Source: Gemmatimonadales bacterium (GTDB taxonomy: Bacteria; Gemmatimonadota; Gemmatimonadetes; Gemmatimonadales; GWC2-71-9). From it: 64,000 bases of DNA. The DNA is taken from assembly GCA_019637315.1 (NCBI GenBank), contig JAHBVU010000006.1, forward strand, positions 1 through 64,000, in the 5' to 3' direction. Made by a program: the position numbers and the translations under genes. Positions 8,879-17,389 of the stretch are shown in pieces. Each line of letters opens with the position of its first letter. The first letter of the stretch is position 1. The notes beneath the pieces were generated by a model. The model was not told the DNA's origin. It did no database searches and saw only the letters and a list, made by a program, of their open reading frames with translations.

Positions 8879-10789
8879 TCAGGCCCGAGCCCACCTGCCG
8901 TGCCAATCGAGGAAGACCAGAAGGGACCAGAGGGCAAGGCTGCGGTGCTCTTCACCGGCCTGGAGGCGGCTCCAGGCTTCCCGACAACGACCCGCGTCGA
9001 GCAGGTCCACCGCGCCGAGCCCGGCAGATCCAAGCAGATCATTGCCCCACGACCGCAGCGGACCACGCAGCCAGGCCGAGATGGGTACCGAGAATCCCAT
9101 CTTGGGGCGATCGACCAGTGCCTGGGGCACCTTCCGGTACAACACCTGCCGCAATATCCACTTGGTCTGATCGCCGCGGATTCGCATCGAATCCGGCAGA
9201 GTCCAGGCAAACTCGGCCACACGATGGTCGAGAATCGGCGCCCGGGCCTCGAGACTGACCGCCATGCTGACGCGATCGACCTTGGCCAGCAGATCGTCAG
9301 GCAGGTAGCTGCGCTGATCGGCCAGCATCATCCGCGCCAGCAGCGTGTAGGGACGCTGCCGCTCCATCTTCTCGACGAACAGCCCCGGCTCCTCGACCAC
9401 GCCAGGAACCAACTCCCCCGGCTCCTGCCACGCCGACAGCAGGCTCCGATAGGCATACCCCTCGGACGGCGCCGAGAGGAACTCGCCCAGCTTGCGCAGC
9501 TTGCCGGAGCGCGAGCGCAGGTCACCGCCGGAGCGACCCATCAGCCGGAGCAGGCTGCCCACCGGACGCCGCAACGTGCGCGGAACGTACTCGACCGCGT
9601 TGAGAAGCCGGCGCCCGAACCGATAGCGGTTGTATCCGGCAAACAGCTCGTCACCGCCATCGCCGGAGAGCGCCACGGTCACGTCACGCCTGGCCAGCTG
9701 GCAGACCAGAAAGGTCGGCAGCTGCGAGGGATCGGCCAGCGGCTCATCGAACCAATCGGCCAGCCGCGGTATCAGATCCAGCGCATCGGTCCCGGTCAGA
9801 CGCAGCGAGGTCTGATCGGTGCCCAGATGTTTCGCGACGGCCTCGGCGTGATGAAGCTCGTCGTAGGCCTTTTCTTCGAAGCCGATGGTATAGGTCTTGA
9901 CCGGGCGCGACATCTGCTCCTGCATCAGCGCGACCACGGTCGACGAATCGATCCCGCCAGACAGCAGTGCGCCTAACGGCACGTCGGCATAGAGCCGAAG
10001 CTTGACCGCATCGGCCAGCAGCGCTTCGAGCCGATCGACCGCCTCGGCATCGGATCCCCGGAAGGGCTGCGCCTCGCCCGCTTCGGCCACCGCCTCGAGC
10101 GACCAGTACCGGTCGGAAATGGGCAAAGGCTGATCAGGATCCCGAATCGTGACAAGCGCTCCGGGCTCGAGCTTGCGAACCCGGCGGTAAATCGACCGCG
10201 GCGCCGGTACGTAGAGGTAGCGCAGGTACTCGACCACGGCCGCCGGGTCGATCGACCGATCGAAGGACGGGCCGGCGACCAGCGCTTTGAGCTCCGACCC
10301 CCAGGCGATGTACCCGGGTTCCGCGTACACGAAGAGCGGCTTCTTGCCGAGCCGATCGCGGATCAGGTTGAGCTCCCGCTCACGCCGGTCCCAGAGCGAC
10401 ATCGCAAACATGCCCACGAAGCGCGGCAGCGCGGCCCGAACGCCCCACGCCTCGAAGGCGGCAAGGATGACTTCAGTATCCGAATGCCCGCGGAACGTCG
10501 CACCTCGGGCGGCCAGTTCCTCACGCAGCGCGGCGTAGTTGTAGATCTCGCCGTTGAAGGCCAGGACATAGCGCCCCGACGCGGAGGTCATCGGCTGGTG
10601 GCCGAGCGGCGACAAGTCGATGATCGAAAGGCGGCGGAACCCGATCGCGATGCCGGATTCGGCATCGACGAAGTTGCCGCTGTCGTCCGGACCGCGATGA
10701 TGGATCGGTACCATCATCGCGGACACGTCAGTCGTCAGGCTCTGATCGGTTCGGGGGCGTGTCGTGAAAAAGCCGGTCAGGCCGCACAT
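8879..10789 (-). CDS. asnB: Asparagine synthase (glutamine-hydrolysing)
   Basis: A 636-aa class II amidotransferase that makes Asn from Asp, Gln and ATP. Cys2 (MCGLTGFF) is the glutaminase nucleophile after Met removal, with FNGEIYNY (78-85) and GHSDTEVIL in the same domain. The synthetase domain carries the PP-loop SGGIDSS (277-283). The length matches the bacterial long AsnB form, which also modifies surface or small-molecule substrates in some clusters; nothing nearby points to that here. It lies 13 bp downstream of the HNH gene on the same strand, so co-transcription is likely. Confidence 0.93.
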   Translation of the reverse strand: MCGLTGFFTTRPRTDQSLTTDVSAMMVPIHHRGPDDSGNFVDAESGIAIGFRRLSIIDLSPLGHQPMTSASGRYVLAFNGEIYNYAALREELAARGATFRGHSDTEVILAAFEAWGVRAALPRFVGMFAMSLWDRRERELNLIRDRLGKKPLFVYAEPGYIAWGSELKALVAGPSFDRSIDPAAVVEYLRYLYVPAPRSIYRRVRKLEPGALVTIRDPDQPLPISDRYWSLEAVAEAGEAQPFRGSDAEAVDRLEALLADAVKLRLYADVPLGALLSGGIDSSTVVALMQEQMSRPVKTYTIGFEEKAYDELHHAEAVAKHLGTDQTSLRLTGTDALDLIPRLADWFDEPLADPSQLPTFLVCQLARRDVTVALSGDGGDELFAGYNRYRFGRRLLNAVEYVPRTLRRPVGSLLRLMGRSGGDLRSRSGKLRKLGEFLSAPSEGYAYRSLLSAWQEPGELVPGVVEEPGLFVEKMERQRPYTLLARMMLADQRSYLPDDLLAKVDRVSMAVSLEARAPILDHRVAEFAWTLPDSMRIRGDQTKWILRQVLYRKVPQALVDRPKMGFSVPISAWLRGPLRSWGNDLLGSAGLGAVDLLDAGRCREAWSRLQAGEEHRSLALWSLLVFLDWHGRWARA

Positions 10790-10802
10790 TGCGTGATGCG
10801 AT

Positions 10803-11354
10803 CTACCCCGCCAACGCGCGCAGCGCGTCGGCTCCGTAGAAGAGGCGGATATACTTCGCCTGGGTCGCCGTGAGGCGCCGCACAGCCCACGCCAGGTGGA
10901 CGAAGTGCGGCTCCATCGGCTCGTGCATCGGGTGCATCCCGCACTCGTCGGGCAACCGGTTGCCTTTCCTGGTGTTGCAGGTGCTGCAGGCGGTCACCAC
11001 GTTGTGCCACTCGTTCCCGCCACCCCGTGAAATCGGAATCAGGTGATCGCGGGTCAGGCATTCGCGCGGACGCAACTCGCCCTGCGTTCGGCTGCAGTAC
11101 TGACAGGCATAATCGTCGCGCGCGAAGAGGAACGTATTGGTAACCTGGCGGCGGAACTTCCGGGGAACATGCACGAACTTGACCAGCCGGATGATTGCCG
11201 GTTTAGGAAGTGCGAGCCGCGCGCTCCGCATCTCTTCCCCATGCTCCGCCTCGACGATCTCGGCTTTGCCGTCGATCACCAGGCGCAGGGCCCGCCGAAG
11301 CGGGACCATCGTCAGGGGTTCAAAAGATGCGTTGAGCGCGAGGCACCGCACCAC
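10803..11354 (-). CDS. HNH endonuclease-fold protein
   Basis: A 183-aa protein with a complete HNH_5-type centre: CQYC (Cys84, Cys87), catalytic DH (His104), Asn/His at 115-117 and a second zinc pair CSTC (Cys123, Cys126) followed by Asn127. The start is GTG, preceded by GGAG. Proteins of this size and layout are common single-copy chromosomal genes in many bacteria, with no known restriction partner. There is no methylase or other defence gene nearby. A credible sigma-70 promoter lies just upstream. The nuclease fold is firm, the role unknown. Confidence 0.88.
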   Translation of the reverse strand: MVRCLALNASFEPLTMVPLRRALRLVIDGKAEIVEAEHGEEMRSARLALPKPAIIRLVKFVHVPRKFRRQVTNTFLFARDDYACQYCSRTQGELRPRECLTRDHLIPISRGGGNEWHNVVTACSTCNTRKGNRLPDECGMHPMHEPMEPHFVHLAWAVRRLTATQAKYIRLFYGADALRALAG

Positions 11355-11380
11355 TCACTCCGCGAAAAGGGTATCCTACC

Positions 11381-11410
11381 AAGCTAGGAAGAAACCCTGG
11401 CTCGAATCAA
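11381..11410 (-). promoter_or_regulatory. Promoter TTGATT-N18-TAGCTT for the HNH-asnB unit
   Basis: On the minus strand TTGATT (11410-11405) and TAGCTT (11386-11381) are separated by 18 nt. The predicted start point lies about 20 nt before the GTG of the HNH gene. The same -10 form, TAGCTT, recurs before two other minus-strand genes in this window. Confidence 0.45.
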
Positions 11411-11451
11411 GTCTGTCCGGGCGTGGTCTGCCGCAGGGCGGTACCACCGGT

Positions 11452-12705
11452 TCAAAGCGCCCGGTGAACCATTACGCCCGAGGCAAAGGTTGCCACGACC
11501 GATTTTGCTTCAGCCGCCAGGACCAACTCTTCAACTAAATCAGGGTCTCCCGCTTCCGAAAGCCTGACGGCCGCAACATCGCCGAAGCGCCCGGGGGTGA
11601 GCGCCCCGCGATCGGCAGCCATCCCGGCGAGTTCGGCCCCGGTCATCGTACCATGCCGGAGCGTTTCCCGAGCCGAGGTCCCGAGCAGAAGGCGGGCGGC
11701 CCGCAACTCGGCGAACATGTCGAGCGCCCCGACACTCACCACGGAATCGGTCCCGACGCCCACCCTGAGCCCGCAGGCGACCAGGGCGGCACTGGCCGCG
11801 TCGCCATGCCCGTGCCGACGGTTGGAAACAGGACAGTGGGCGATGCCCGCCTGTCGCGCGGCCAGCACCTCGCGATCGGCGTCGTCGAGCTGGATCGTGT
11901 GAATGCAGAGCGTGGTCGGCCCCAGCACCCCGTGCGCATCGAGCCAGGCCACCGGCGAGCGCCGGGCCGCGACCGGCAGCGCCCCATGCAGAGCAAGCGG
12001 CGGGATGCCCCGAAGCCGCCAGGCATCGGCAAAGGGACCCTCATCCTCGGCGACGAACCGGCTTTCGGCGGGCGATTCGGCCAGATGAACGGCAATCGGC
12101 AGCGCCTCTTGCAACGCAAGCTCGGCAACTGCGCGATAGAGTGGTCCGCTCACCGTATAGGGCGCGTGGGGCGACACACCCAGCCGAACTCGATCCGAGC
12201 AATAGGCGCGCTGACGATCGAGCGCGGCCCGGAGCCCGGCCAGACTGGCTTCGCACTGCGCCGGATCCGGACCGAAGACCTCCTGGTATGCGATGCCCGC
12301 GCCGCCCAGCTCAGCCAGCGCGGGCAGCACGGCGCCGGAGTCACCGGTGTCGAGCACCATGGTGATGCCAGCGGCAAAGGCATCGCGAACGCCCTGACGG
12401 GCCGCAGACTGAAACCACTCGGGCGACAGACTCGCTTTGAGTTCGCGCACCCCGCGGATCCACCGGGTAAAGTCGTCTTCCTCGACCTGTCCACCGAGGC
12501 CGGTCAGTTCCAGGTGGGTATGGGCGTTGACGAGCCCCGGGATCAGGGCCGTGCCCGGGAACCTCAGTTCCGGGATGCCGGGCGGGGCCGGAACGGTAGC
12601 GCTCGGACCCAGCGCGGCAATCCGACCGCCGCTGTCGAGAAGCACCGCGGCCCCGGCCACTGGCGGGCCGGTCAGGGTGACGAGCCAGTCCGCCGTCAGA
12701 CGCAC
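11452..12705 (-). CDS. Metal-dependent amidohydrolase, deaminase-like (ATZ/TRZ, MTA/SAH deaminase group)
   Basis: A 417-aa cytosolic hydrolase with the amidohydrolase composite fold. The N-terminal beta strip reads 'RLTADWLVTL', and the HAHTHLEL motif follows (PGLVNAHTHLE, His62 and His64). Later ligands appear in SPHAPYTV, AVHLAESPAE, HCPVSN and GTDSVVS, as in S-adenosylhomocysteine, methylthioadenosine or aminofutalosine deaminases. Substrate cannot be set from sequence alone. The GTG start at 12705 was chosen because it fits the family's usual N-terminus; a TTG at 12729 overlapping the upstream stop is the alternative. It follows the penicillin-binding protein gene on the same strand. Confidence 0.82.
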   Translation of the reverse strand: MRLTADWLVTLTGPPVAGAAVLLDSGGRIAALGPSATVPAPPGIPELRFPGTALIPGLVNAHTHLELTGLGGQVEEDDFTRWIRGVRELKASLSPEWFQSAARQGVRDAFAAGITMVLDTGDSGAVLPALAELGGAGIAYQEVFGPDPAQCEASLAGLRAALDRQRAYCSDRVRLGVSPHAPYTVSGPLYRAVAELALQEALPIAVHLAESPAESRFVAEDEGPFADAWRLRGIPPLALHGALPVAARRSPVAWLDAHGVLGPTTLCIHTIQLDDADREVLAARQAGIAHCPVSNRRHGHGDAASAALVACGLRVGVGTDSVVSVGALDMFAELRAARLLLGTSARETLRHGTMTGAELAGMAADRGALTPGRFGDVAAVRLSEAGDPDLVEELVLAAEAKSVVATFASGVMVHRAL

Positions 12706-12725
12706 GGGCGGCCCCGATGGCAGGC

Positions 12726-14885
12726 TCAATGACTGTTGTCCGGATCGACCTGCGGCGGACGCGTACCGCCGTGGATGGGACAGCGCTCGGTCGGCTCGGT
12801 GCCCGGAGCATAGAACTCCGGACCAACCGACCTCGCGGGGCACATGGGGGTCGCGAGATAGCCGGTCGAACGGTCGATGCTCATGGTGACCACGCCTTCC
12901 GGCATCTGCCACGGCGTCGGGGCACGACGCCGCTCGTAGACTTCCTTCATCATCAGGGCCCATGCAGGCGCTGCGAGGCGACCGCCCTGCGCGTTGGACA
13001 TGATGACCTGCTTCTTGTCGAAGCCCATCCAGACGCCGGTAACGAGATCGGGGGTAAACCCGATGAACCAGACGTCCATGCCGTCGTTGGTGGTGCCGGT
13101 TTTTCCGCCGGCGGGCAAGCTGATTCCGACCCGGGGCATCATGCCCGCTGCGGTGCCCTTGCGTACCACGTCGCGCAGGCCATCGAGCACGAGCCAGGCC
13201 TGCTCCGGCTCCATGACCCGAGCCTGTTTGGTCTCCGGCTGCCAGAGGATGTTGCCGTTGGCATCTTCGACCCGGGTAATGGCGGTGGGCGGTACCCGAA
13301 CGCCCATGTTGGCAAAGGTTCCGAAGGCGGACGTGATCTCGAGCGGTGTCACCTCCGAGGCGCCGATGAAAATCGAGGGCACCCGGGGGATCCGCCGCAC
13401 GATTCCGGTCATGGCCGCCTCACGAATCACCGCCTCGATCCCGACGTCGAGACCGACCTTGACGGCCACGGTGTTGCGCGAGTCGTAGAGCGCCTCGCGC
13501 ATGCTGAGCGGCCCCCGGAACTTGAGATCGTAGTTCTTGGGCGCCCAGGCAGGCTGATCGGGAATCTCGACCTCGACCGGCGAGTCTTCGTAGATATCGC
13601 TCATCCGGTAGCCCGCACGGACGGCAGCTGCGTAGACAAACGGTTTGAAGGTCGAGCCCGCCTGGCGCTCGGCCTGAGTCGCGCGGTTGTACTTCGAGTC
13701 GCCGAAATCGCGACCGCCCACCAGGGCGCGGATATACCCCGTCTTGACTTCGACAGTGACGATCGCGCCCTGGAGATAGGGCGAAAACGGCCCTTGGCTG
13801 GCCTCGTCGGCATCGCCGTCGCGCTGGTCGAGATAGTCTCGGAAGGTCTGATGGCGGAATCGGCCGTACTCGGTGCCGGACTCGATCTTGGCCAGCTGCG
13901 CTTCGAGAGCGCGTTCCGCCGCCTGCTGCATATCGAGGTCGAGCGTGGTGTAGACTCGCAGGCCGGAGCGATAGAGATCGCCACCGAAACGGGCCTGCAG
14001 GAGCTGGCGGGCGTACTCGACGAAGTAGTCGCCCACACCGGTAAAGTCCGACCGCGACGACAGCGCCAGCGGATAGGCCTTCCACGCCTCGGCCGATTCG
14101 CGCGACAGCTTCGACTGGTCGCGGAGCAGGTTGATGATCAGGTTCCGCCGTTGCACGTTGAGCGACGGATTGCGCCGAGGGTTGTAGCGGGTGGGACCCT
14201 TGGGAATCGCGGCAAGCGACGCGGCCTCGGCCACGTTGAGCTGGCGGGCCGACTTGCCGAAGTACCGCAGCGAGGCGGCCTCGACGCCGTAGGCCCCGTT
14301 GCCCAGATTGATCTGATTGAGGTACAGCTCGAGGATCTTCTGCTTCGGGTAGCGGCGCTCGATGTCCATCGCGACGCGCATCTCGCGCAGCTTACGGGTC
14401 AGACCGAGAAACCCGGAGCGCTGGGTTCGGTCGATCATCTCGGGCCAGAGATTGCCGCCGAGTTGCATCGTTATCGTCGAGAAACCCTGGAGACGCCGTC
14501 CGCTCAGAACGGCCTTGATCGAGCCGGGAATGCGAACCCAGTCGATCCCGCCGTGCTGGTAGAAGCGACGATCTTCCGTGCTCAGGAACGCTGCGATGAC
14601 CGCTGGCGACATCTGCTCGAGCGGCACCACCGTCCGGCGCTGGAGACCAAAATCGGTCACCAGTCGCCCGTCGGCGGCATATACTTTCGAGGCCTGGTCC
14701 GGGTCGTAGCTTTCGAGGCTGGCAATCGAGGGGCAGGAATCGACCGGACCGCAGACGTTGAACCAGGCGCCGACGAGGAGGGCAACTCCGAAGACACCGA
14801 GTGCGCCGATGGTCAGGAGCACCCGGAACCGGATTTTGGGTGTTTTCCACCAGCCGAAGAGTCCCTTGAACGACCGTCGAGCCAT
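12726..14885 (-). CDS. Bifunctional penicillin-binding protein 1A/1C family (transglycosylase/transpeptidase)
   Basis: A 719-aa membrane-anchored enzyme that polymerises and cross-links peptidoglycan. Residues 20-42 are the signal anchor. The GT51 domain (about 90-265) has catalytic Glu104 in STEDRRFYQH and the GFSTITMQL motif. The transpeptidase domain has SxxK STFK (Ser411, Lys414), SRN (469-471) and KTG (595-597). Length fits class A PBPs without the large PBP1A insert. The end is proline/Asp-rich and lacks an extra domain. It is divergent from tyrS; the 81-bp gap holds a candidate -10 for each gene. The ATG is directly behind TAGCTT. Confidence 0.93.
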   Translation of the reverse strand: MARRSFKGLFGWWKTPKIRFRVLLTIGALGVFGVALLVGAWFNVCGPVDSCPSIASLESYDPDQASKVYAADGRLVTDFGLQRRTVVPLEQMSPAVIAAFLSTEDRRFYQHGGIDWVRIPGSIKAVLSGRRLQGFSTITMQLGGNLWPEMIDRTQRSGFLGLTRKLREMRVAMDIERRYPKQKILELYLNQINLGNGAYGVEAASLRYFGKSARQLNVAEAASLAAIPKGPTRYNPRRNPSLNVQRRNLIINLLRDQSKLSRESAEAWKAYPLALSSRSDFTGVGDYFVEYARQLLQARFGGDLYRSGLRVYTTLDLDMQQAAERALEAQLAKIESGTEYGRFRHQTFRDYLDQRDGDADEASQGPFSPYLQGAIVTVEVKTGYIRALVGGRDFGDSKYNRATQAERQAGSTFKPFVYAAAVRAGYRMSDIYEDSPVEVEIPDQPAWAPKNYDLKFRGPLSMREALYDSRNTVAVKVGLDVGIEAVIREAAMTGIVRRIPRVPSIFIGASEVTPLEITSAFGTFANMGVRVPPTAITRVEDANGNILWQPETKQARVMEPEQAWLVLDGLRDVVRKGTAAGMMPRVGISLPAGGKTGTTNDGMDVWFIGFTPDLVTGVWMGFDKKQVIMSNAQGGRLAAPAWALMMKEVYERRRAPTPWQMPEGVVTMSIDRSTGYLATPMCPARSVGPEFYAPGTEPTERCPIHGGTRPPQVDPDNSH

Positions 14886-14891
14886 ACCGAG

Positions 14892-14897
14892 AAGCTA
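14892..14897 (-). promoter_or_regulatory. -10 box TAGCTT of the PBP gene
   Basis: TAGCTT on the minus strand ends 6 nt before the ATG at 14885, which would place the transcription start on the start codon itself. The six bases in between carry no ribosome binding site. Confidence 0.45.
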
Positions 14898-14951
14898 ATC
14901 GGACAGCCGGACCGGGGGAACGAACCGCTTCCGCCGTTCTCGCCCGCCAGC

Positions 14952-14957
14952 TAGTTT
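14952..14957 (+). promoter_or_regulatory. -10 box TAGTTT of tyrS
   Basis: TAGTTT ends 9 nt before the tyrS ATG, with no Shine-Dalgarno sequence between (GCCGACCCT). This suggests a leaderless or nearly leaderless message. No good -35 match is visible. Confidence 0.4.
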
Positions 14958-14966
14958 GCCGACCCT

Positions 14967-16262
14967 ATGTCGAATCTCGTCACTACCTTGCGGGCCCGGG
15001 GGCTGCTCCACGACGTCACCCCCGGCCTGGAGGCACGTCTTGCTCAGGGCCCGGTGACCGGGTACGTCGGGTTCGATCCGACTGCGGACTCGCTGCACGT
15101 CGGCAACCTGGTTCCGGTCATGGGACTGGTTTGGCTTCAGCGGCTGGGCGGCCGTCCGATTGCGCTGGTGGGCGGCGGAACCGGGATGGTAGGCGACCCG
15201 AGCGGAAAGCGGAGCGAGCGCCCGATGCTCTCGCTCGACCAGGTTCGGGCCAATGCCGCGGCCATCGGGAAGCAGTTGGAGAAGTTCCTCGACTTCGACG
15301 ACACGACGGGCGCCCGGCTGCTCAACAACGCCGACTGGCTCGCTGAGCTGCCGCTGCTCGTCTTTCTGCGAGATGCGGGCAAGCACTTCACGATCAACTA
15401 CATGTTGCAGAAGGACTCGGTCAAGAGCCGCCTGGAGGCGGGGATTTCCTTTACCGAGTTCACCTACATGCTGATCCAGGCCTACGACTTCTGGCATCTG
15501 CACCGGACCACGGGTTGCGCGTTGCAGATGGGGGGCAGCGACCAGTGGGGTAATATCACGGCCGGCGTCGAGCTGATTGGCCGCAAGGAAAGCACCGACG
15601 CGCATGGCCTGGTGCTGCCGCTGCTGACGACGGCAAGCGGTGCCAAGTTCGGCAAGAGCGAAGGGGGCAACGTCTGGCTCGACCCGGCCAAGACCTCCCC
15701 ATACAAGTTCTATCAGTTCTGGCTCAACGCCGAAGACGCCGACGTGGACCGCCTGCTGCGGACCTTTACCGTGGTGCCGCTCGAAGAAATCGCTTCTGTT
15801 CTTGCCGAGCACGCTGTCGACCCGGGCAGGCGGACGGCCCAGCGGTTTCTGGCGCGGGACGTAACCAGTCGCGTTCATGGTGCGGACACGACCGACCGGG
15901 TCATCGCAGCAAGCGAAGTCCTGTTCGGCGGGACGCCGCTGGTTGGCGCCGACCTGCCGACGCTCGATGTCGTTGCCGGAGAGGTGCCGACGGTGGCCGT
16001 GACTCGGGACCGTCTGGCCGGCGGCATCGGCGTGGTCGATGCGCTGGTCGAGACCGGCCTGGCGGCGTCCAAGGCTGAAGCCCGGCGCGGCATCCAGGGC
16101 CAGGGGTTCTCGGTCAACGGCGCCAAGATCGCCAGTGCGGACCGGACCCTCGGCGTTGACGACCTGCTGGCCGGACGGTACGTGGCGCTGCAGAAAGGGC
16201 GGCGGTCCTACGCCTTCCTGGACGTCAGGGTAAGTATCCCCCGGCAAAGCCGGGGGCATTAG
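14967..16262 (+). CDS. tyrS: Tyrosyl-tRNA synthetase with IS-derived C-terminal tail
   Basis: A class I synthetase of 431 aa charging tRNA-Tyr. The HIGH-equivalent is HVGN (44-47) and the KMSKS-equivalent KFGKS (227-231). The tyrosine pocket shows [15 protein letters not shown] and [12 protein letters not shown]-terminal S4 RNA-binding domain (about 355-421) contains [13 protein letters not shown]. The natural end should be near residue 421 (FLDVR). The last ten residues, [10 protein letters not shown], are read from the end hairpin of the adjoining IS200-type element, which also provides the TAG. Catalytic and S4 domains are complete, so the enzyme should be active. Confidence 0.96.
   Translation: MSNLVTTLRARGLLHDVTPGLEARLAQGPVTGYVGFDPTADSLHVGNLVPVMGLVWLQRLGGRPIALVGGGTGMVGDPSGKRSERPMLSLDQVRANAAAIGKQLEKFLDFDDTTGARLLNNADWLAELPLLVFLRDAGKHFTINYMLQKDSVKSRLEAGISFTEFTYMLIQAYDFWHLHRTTGCALQMGGSDQWGNITAGVELIGRKESTDAHGLVLPLLTTASGAKFGKSEGGNVWLDPAKTSPYKFYQFWLNAEDADVDRLLRTFTVVPLEEIASVLAEHAVDPGRRTAQRFLARDVTSRVHGADTTDRVIAASEVLFGGTPLVGADLPTLDVVAGEVPTVAVTRDRLAGGIGVVDALVETGLAASKAEARRGIQGQGFSVNGAKIASADRTLGVDDLLAGRYVALQKGRRSYAFLDVRVSIPRQSRGH
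16238..16256. repeat. IS200 end hairpin (tyrS side)
   Basis: An 8-bp perfect stem (CCCCCGGC/GCCGGGGG) with an AAA loop. Its sequence is read in frame as the last codons of tyrS. By position downstream of tnpA it is the right end of the element. Confidence 0.8.
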
Positions 16263-16268
16263 GTGTTG

Positions 16269-16310
16269 AGCCGCTCAAAGCGGCTGGGTGGGGGCGCGAA
16301 GGCGCCCCCA
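16269..16310. repeat. Two tandem stem-loops inside the IS right end
   Basis: AGCCGCT-CAA-AGCGGCT (16269-16285) is followed by TGGGGGCGC-GAAG-GCGCCCCCA (16289-16310). Both are perfect stems of 7 and 9 bp. They lie between the convergent tyrS and tnpA stop codons and may act as a two-way transcription stop or as transposase recognition structures. Confidence 0.6.
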
Positions 16311-16337
16311 CGGGTGTGAGCCACCAGTAGGTGGCGA

Positions 16338-16772
16338 TCAGCTCCGCCAGAGGTGCGTCTGCTCGAGGCGATGATCTTCCTCATCCTGGCGCCGAATGTA
16401 GTCCCGAATCACGGCCTCGTCCCGCCCCACGGTCGAGACGAAGTACCCCCGCGCCCAGAAGTGCTGGCCAACGAAGTTCTGCTTCCGGCCGCCATAGACC
16501 CGGGCCAGATGAATCGCGCTCTTCTCCTTCAGATACCCCACCACCTGCGCGACGGCGTACTTCGGGGGAATCGAAATCAGCATGTGAACATGGTCCGGCC
16601 GGAGGTGCCCCTCCTCGATCCGACTCTCCCGCTGACTCGCCAACTGCCGGAAAAGATCCCCCAAGTGCCGGCGCAGGCTCCCGTAGAGCACCTTGCGGCG
16701 CCGCTTCGGGATGAAGATCACGTGGTATTTGCACTCCCACTGCGAGTGGCTTAAGCTCTCGTAACGGTCCAT
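16338..16772 (-). CDS. tnpA: IS200/IS605 TnpA transposase (Y1 HUH)
   Basis: A 144-aa single-strand DNA transposase of normal family length. The HUH motif is His61-Val-His63 (RPDHVHML). The catalytic tyrosine is Tyr125 in IRDYIRRQ, after the family signature FWARGYFVSTVG (105-116). It opens with YESLSHSQWECKYHVIFIPKRRRK, typical of the REP-associated/IS200 subgroup. No frameshift or missing residue is seen, so the element could still move. The nearest ends are the two hairpins listed separately. Confidence 0.96.
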   Translation of the reverse strand: MDRYESLSHSQWECKYHVIFIPKRRRKVLYGSLRRHLGDLFRQLASQRESRIEEGHLRPDHVHMLISIPPKYAVAQVVGYLKEKSAIHLARVYGGRKQNFVGQHFWARGYFVSTVGRDEAVIRDYIRRQDEEDHRLEQTHLWRS

Positions 16773-16873
16773 CGGCGTTTCTCCTTAGGTCGTGTGCTTG
16801 GTGGCTCACGCCCGGAGTTTCGTCGATGGATCGCTTCCTTCATACTCCCGGAACTGTCAAACTTCGGGTGCCT

Positions 16874-16890
16874 CCCCGGCAGAGCCGGGG
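16874..16890. repeat. IS200 end hairpin (mscL side)
   Basis: A 7-bp stem CCCCGGC/GCCGGGG with an AGA loop, almost the same sequence as the hairpin at the other end. It is upstream of tnpA, hence the left end of the element. Confidence 0.75.
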
Positions 16891-16918
16891 GGACTCCTGT
16901 GGTGTGCTAGCCTCTTGT

Positions 16919-16972
16919 AGACCCACCGGGTCTGCGGTACATTCGCGCTCGCGGTCCCGCCTCAGGACCGCG
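16919..16972. other. Pair of stem-loops between the IS and mscL
   Basis: AGACCC-ACC-GGGTCT (16919-16933) and CGCGGTCC-N7-GGACCGCG (16950-16972) are perfect stems of 6 and 8 bp. They precede the mscL start by about 50 bp. They may be the original tyrS terminator, now separated from tyrS by the IS, or structure in the mscL leader. No T-run follows, so the terminator reading is uncertain. Confidence 0.4.
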
Positions 16973-17020
16973 ACGCGGCCTCCTGCCAGATTCACCACTT
17001 AAATCATTGCGGAGCGAACC

Positions 17021-17332
17021 ATGGGTAGCGAGTTCATGGCGTTCATGAAGAAGTACGGCGTTATCGGCCTGGCCCTCGGTGTCATTATCGGCGGCAAGGT
17101 TGGTGCGGTGGTGAGTGCGCTGGTAGATGGCATCATCATGCCGATAGTCGGCCTGCTCGTACCTGGGGGCGACTGGCGTGAGGCAGGGTTTCGGCTGGTC
17201 GAAGGGAATGAGGCATCACTGATCAAACTCGGCGCTTTTGCCGGGGCCCTGCTCGACTTCCTGATCGTGGCGTTCCTCGTCTTCTGGTTTGCCAAGAAGG
17301 TGCTCAAGGAGGAAGAGGTCGCGAAGAAGTAG
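17021..17332 (+). CDS. mscL: Large-conductance mechanosensitive channel, MscL family
   Basis: A 103-aa inner-membrane channel that opens under membrane tension to release solutes. Two membrane helices are clear: TM1 about 13-45 with the glycine-rich pore helix VIGLALGVIIGGKVGAVV, and TM2 about 67-92 (LLDFLIVAFLVFWFAKKV). The charged cytoplasmic end is short (KEEEVAKK), making it smaller than E. coli MscL (136 aa). The ATG has a GGAGCG ribosome site. It is a single-gene unit with stem-loops before and after it. Confidence 0.9.
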   Translation: MGSEFMAFMKKYGVIGLALGVIIGGKVGAVVSALVDGIIMPIVGLLVPGGDWREAGFRLVEGNEASLIKLGAFAGALLDFLIVAFLVFWFAKKVLKEEEVAKK

Positions 17333-17350
17333 CCCCTCAGCACCGCAGGC

Positions 17351-17389
17351 ACCGGAGGCGCGGGGTTGAGCCGTGCCTCCGGTTTCGCT
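17351..17389. terminator. Stem-loop terminator between mscL and the DUF853 gene
   Basis: ACCGGAGGC (17351-17359) pairs with GCCTCCGGT (17375-17383) across a 15-nt loop, followed on the plus strand by TTCGCTT. It lies between convergent stops and could serve both genes. Confidence 0.5.

Larger units (their letters stand above)
16235..16900 (-). mobile_element. IS200/IS605-family insertion sequence (tnpA only)
   Basis: A roughly 0.67-kb element with one minus-strand transposase gene and imperfectly matching subterminal hairpins at the two sides (CCCCCGGC-AAA-GCCGGGGG at 16238-16256 and CCCCGGC-AGA-GCCGGGG at 16874-16890). IS200 elements have no terminal inverted repeats and make no target duplication, so the exact borders cannot be fixed here; the limits given are approximate. 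There is no tnpB. The element sits against the 3' end of tyrS and separates it from the hairpins at 16919-16972. Confidence 0.85.

Noticed and set aside
10803-11354. HNH gene as a restriction or homing endonuclease of a defence island
   Set aside because: No methylase, intron or other defence gene is nearby, and the protein resembles widespread chromosomal HNH genes.
11452-12705. Naming the amidohydrolase an aminofutalosine or SAH deaminase
   Set aside because: The family motifs are shared by several deaminases and no menaquinone or methionine-cycle genes lie beside it.
12717-14954. 745-codon open frame opposite the penicillin-binding protein gene
   Set aside because: The opposite strand has all GT51 and transpeptidase motifs; the long frame is a by-product of high GC.
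16263-16337. Possible tRNA or small RNA in the hairpin-rich IS end
   Set aside because: The stems do not form a cloverleaf and match IS200 end structure.
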